Assembly: GCA_903929105.1 (NCBI GenBank)
Contig: CAIYTL010000164.1
Location: 1 to 7,734 of the forward strand
DNA: 7,734 nt
Direction of reading: 5' to 3'
From: an uncultured Micrococcales bacterium
Lineage (GTDB): Bacteria; Actinomycetota; Actinomycetes; Actinomycetales; Microbacteriaceae
A program made the position numbers and the translations under genes. Positions 6,305 to 7,734 of this stretch are shown here, in pieces. The notes under the pieces are model-generated. The model was not told the origin of the DNA. It searched no databases and saw only the letters and a list, made by a program, of their open reading frames with translations. Positions within the stretch are counted from its first letter, which is position 1; every line of letters begins with the position of its first letter.

Positions 6305-7228
6305 ATGTCTAGTTTTGCCAGCACCGGGTTTGCGTTGCTAAAGCTTGCAAGGCCCAAGCATTGGGTGAAGAACTCTTTTGTTTTTGCGCCGCTTTTTTTC
6401 AGCGGACTTTTCACAGACCTTGATTCGGTTCTTCGCACCGGTTGGGCTTTTGCGGTTTTTTGCCTCGCCGCTTCAGCAACTTATGTTTTGAATGACATCA
6501 GTGACGTCGAAGCTGACCGACTTCACCCCAAGAAATCTTTGACCAGGCCGATCGCGACGGGCCAGGTTTCGATAAAAACTGCATGGATATTTTTTGCGGT
6601 TCTAGTTTTTGCGATTGCCTCGATGTTGGTTCCTTATCAGCAGGCAGCCAGCCTGATCAATCAGCCAAAAGCATTTTTTGGAACCGCGGTTGCACTTCAG
6701 GTTGAGTCGCTTGGCTTGGTTATTTTGGCATACCTGGCGCTGAACTTTGCCTACAGTTTTTATTTGAAACGTTTGGCAATCATCGACATTTTCGCAATCG
6801 CAGCCGGTTTTGTTTTGCGGGTGTTCGCAGGTGCCATGTCGATTTCGGTAACCGTATCTAACTGGATGTTCGTCACGACGCTCTGCTTGGCGCTATTTTT
6901 TGCCTCTATGAAACGCCTGCAAGAGGTCAAATCACACGGCTCTTCTTCGAGAGCAGTCTTAGAAACTTATACACAATCTTTCATCGAAAAAGTCGTGATG
7001 ATCACGGGCACACTGACTATAGCTTTTTATGGAATCTTTACTCTGACCGAACGCCCAGGATTCATCGCCAGCATTCCAGTAGTGCTGTTCGCAATGTTGC
7101 GTTACTGGCACGTTGCTGAAGTTGCTGGTGCTGGTGAATCGCCAACAGACATTGTTCTCAAAGACAAACAGATTCTGGCCGCCGGGCTGCTGCTTATCGG
7201 CACCTGCATCTATGCCTTGAATCAATAG
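6305..7228 (+). CDS. ubiA: Decaprenyl-phosphate phosphoribosyltransferase (DPPR synthase, UbiA family)
   Basis: The 307-residue polytopic membrane enzyme transfers 5-phosphoribose from PRPP to decaprenyl phosphate, the entry step to decaprenyl-phosphoryl-arabinose (mycobacterial Rv3806c, 302 residues). The N-terminal A-R-P-K-H-W-V-K-N (15-23) is typical of this subgroup. The first Asp-rich motif is N63-D-I-S-D67-V-E-A-D71, followed by H74-P-K-K and R81-P-I-A-T-G. The second conserved region is Y153-L-K-R-L-A-I-I-D161-I-F-A-I-A-A-G-F-V-L-R172. Near the C-terminus S279-P-T-D-I-V-L-K-D-K also fits DPPR synthases. About eight to nine hydrophobic helices can be drawn. The stretch 108-135 (Y-Q-Q-A-A-S-L-I-N-Q...) looks like a longer than usual external loop. 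It is 26 bp after the glycosidase-like gene, so probably cotranscribed; only a weak GGTCGG precedes ATG 6305. Other UbiA prenyltransferases are less likely given dprE1/dprE2 nearby. Confidence 0.9.
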   Translation: MSSFASTGFALLKLARPKHWVKNSFVFAPLFFSGLFTDLDSVLRTGWAFAVFCLAASATYVLNDISDVEADRLHPKKSLTRPIATGQVSIKTAWIFFAVLVFAIASMLVPYQQAASLINQPKAFFGTAVALQVESLGLVILAYLALNFAYSFYLKRLAIIDIFAIAAGFVLRVFAGAMSISVTVSNWMFVTTLCLALFFASMKRLQEVKSHGSSSRAVLETYTQSFIEKVVMITGTLTIAFYGIFTLTERPGFIASIPVVLFAMLRYWHVAEVAGAGESPTDIVLKDKQILAAGLLLIGTCIYALNQ

Positions 7229-7251
7229 AAAGTCTTGCTGTCAGAACGCTG

Positions 7252-7270
7252 TGAGGTTAGGCAAACCTAG
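7252..7270. promoter_or_regulatory. Predicted DtxR/IdeR iron box
   Basis: TGAGGTTAGGCAAACCTAG matches the 19-bp actinobacterial iron-box consensus TTAGGTTAGGCTAACCTAA at 16 of 19 positions, including the symmetric AGGTTAGGC and AACCT arms. It ends on the base before the -35 hexamer of the promoter at 7271-7299, so a bound Fe-DtxR dimer would block RNA polymerase. This predicts repression of the downstream secreted-protein gene when iron is ample and expression under iron limitation. It is located after the ubiA stop and faces no minus-strand gene. Confidence 0.72.
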
Positions 7271-7299
7271 CTGGCAACGATTTTTTGCGCTGCTAGCCT
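7271..7299 (+). promoter_or_regulatory. Leaderless-type promoter of the choice-of-anchor-L-like gene
   Basis: The -35 element CTGGCA (7271-7276, 4/6 to TTGACA) is separated by 17 bp from the -10 TAGCCT (7294-7299), which carries a TGC extension at 7291-7293. Six bases later comes the A of ATG 7306, so transcription would begin at or next to the start codon. No Shine-Dalgarno sequence lies before the ATG, which agrees with leaderless expression, common in actinobacteria. An inverted CTAGC (7267-7271)/GCTAG (7292-7296) pair brackets the core promoter. Confidence 0.6.
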
Positions 7300-7305
7300 G
7301 ACCTT

Positions 7306-7734
7306 ATGAGAGCATTTTTTAGTGTCGACAGCGCTGTTGAAACTAGGTTTCAAAAACTTTTGAGTCTGGCTGCCATCGCGAGCCTTTTTGCAACTGCATT
7401 GGTTTTTCAGGCTTCGCCAGCCCATGCGGCGGCGGCCACAGTTGCTAACGGAATCGTCACGAAAGACCTCAACTCTATTGGCGTGACACCAACCTCACTG
7501 GCCCAAGAACTCGCAGGCGCTGGCGTAACAGTTTCAAATGTTTCATACACCGGCGGTAGCACCCAGGCCGGAACCATCGATATCGCTGACCCTGCAGTTG
7601 TTTCGTTCAACCACGGCATAATCATGTCGAGCGGCGACGTTTCAAACGCTGTTGGCCCAAACAAGTCAGACAGCATCACGGGTTACATTGGCGGAGGCTC
7701 AGATGCAGATCTCACGAACCTGATTGCCAACAGC
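7306..7734 (+). CDS. Secreted choice-of-anchor-L-like domain protein, N-terminal part (3' end beyond window)
   Basis: An open frame from ATG 7306 runs 143 codons to the window edge without a stop. Residues 1-41 form a clear Sec signal peptide: R2, R14 and K17, hydrophobic core 18-35, and a cleavage site after S37-P-A-H-A41. After this the region D52-L-N-S-I-G-V-T-P-T-S-L-A-Q-E-L-A-G-A-G-V-T-V-S-N-V (interrupted here only as a description of the helix and strand), Y79-T-G-G-S-T-Q-A-G-T, the glycine-rich G-I-I-M-S-S-G-D-V block, N-A-V-G-P-N and G-G-G-S-D-A-D-L resemble the start of the choice-of-anchor-L domain. That domain occurs in large bacterial surface proteins whose C-terminus carries one of several anchors. 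No anchor can be seen because the gene is cut. The iron box and leaderless promoter directly upstream suggest independent, iron-responsive expression rather than membership of the DPA operon. Its molecular function is unknown; adhesin or other surface role is a guess. Confidence 0.8.
   Translation, partial: MRAFFSVDSAVETRFQKLLSLAAIASLFATALVFQASPAHAAAATVANGIVTKDLNSIGVTPTSLAQELAGAGVTVSNVSYTGGSTQAGTIDIADPAVVSFNHGIIMSSGDVSNAVGPNKSDSITGYIGGGSDADLTNLIANS

Noticed and set aside
7254..7285. AGGTT/AACCT hairpin followed by TTTTTT as an intrinsic terminator after ubiA
   Set aside because: The stem is 5 bp and the T-run begins about 12 nt after it; the symmetry is better explained by the iron-box match.
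7407..7679. Minus-strand 90-codon open frame near the right end
   Set aside because: It lies opposite a plus-strand frame with a promoter, signal peptide and domain similarity; the minus frame has none of these.

Overview
The window looks like chromosome of a small-genome actinobacterium, most likely a moderate-GC member of the Microbacteriaceae (Rhodoluna/Aquiluna-like freshwater lineages). This is inferred from roughly 50% GC, frequent TTG/TTT/GTT codons, GTG starts, a DprE1/DprE2/DPPR-synthase set that is essentially actinobacterial, a DtxR/IdeR-type iron box and leaderless-type promoters. All genes lie on the + strand, coding density is high, and I see no RNA gene, insertion sequence, CRISPR array or phage gene.

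Left part (1-2320): the C-terminal third of an aldehyde dehydrogenase of the succinate-semialdehyde dehydrogenase type; a secreted VanY-like M15B D,D-carboxypeptidase with all its zinc and catalytic residues; and a luciferase-like (LLM) flavin oxidoreductase. These three look like ordinary, separately expressed genes.

Centre (2355-7228): a cell-envelope locus for decaprenyl-phosphoryl-arabinose (DPA). A small GtrA-family membrane protein, DprE1 (FAD oxidase) and DprE2 (SDR reductase) follow each other with 1-base stop/start overlaps. A 116-bp gap with an imperfect hairpin follows, then a membrane-anchored, degenerate phosphodiester-glycosidase-like (NAGPA/DUF2233) protein, then a UbiA-family decaprenyl-phosphate phosphoribosyltransferase. 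Together UbiA makes the phosphoribosyl lipid, a phosphatase (not in the window) removes the phosphate, and DprE1 plus DprE2 epimerise ribose to arabinose. The GtrA protein is the counterpart of mycobacterial Rv3789 next to dprE1. Two points stand out. The pathway sits in what seems to be a non-mycolic-acid actinobacterium. The glycosidase-like protein belongs to a family that cleaves sugar-1-phosphodiesters, the bond type present in DPA itself. DprE1 has Ala where the M. tuberculosis enzyme has the benzothiazinone-target Cys387.

Right end (7229-7734): a 77-bp intergenic region holds a 16/19 match to the DtxR/IdeR iron box, immediately followed by a -35 / extended -10 promoter whose start point would fall on the A of an ATG (leaderless). 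It drives a secreted protein with a choice-of-anchor-L-like domain that runs off the window. It is probably an iron-controlled surface or secreted protein.
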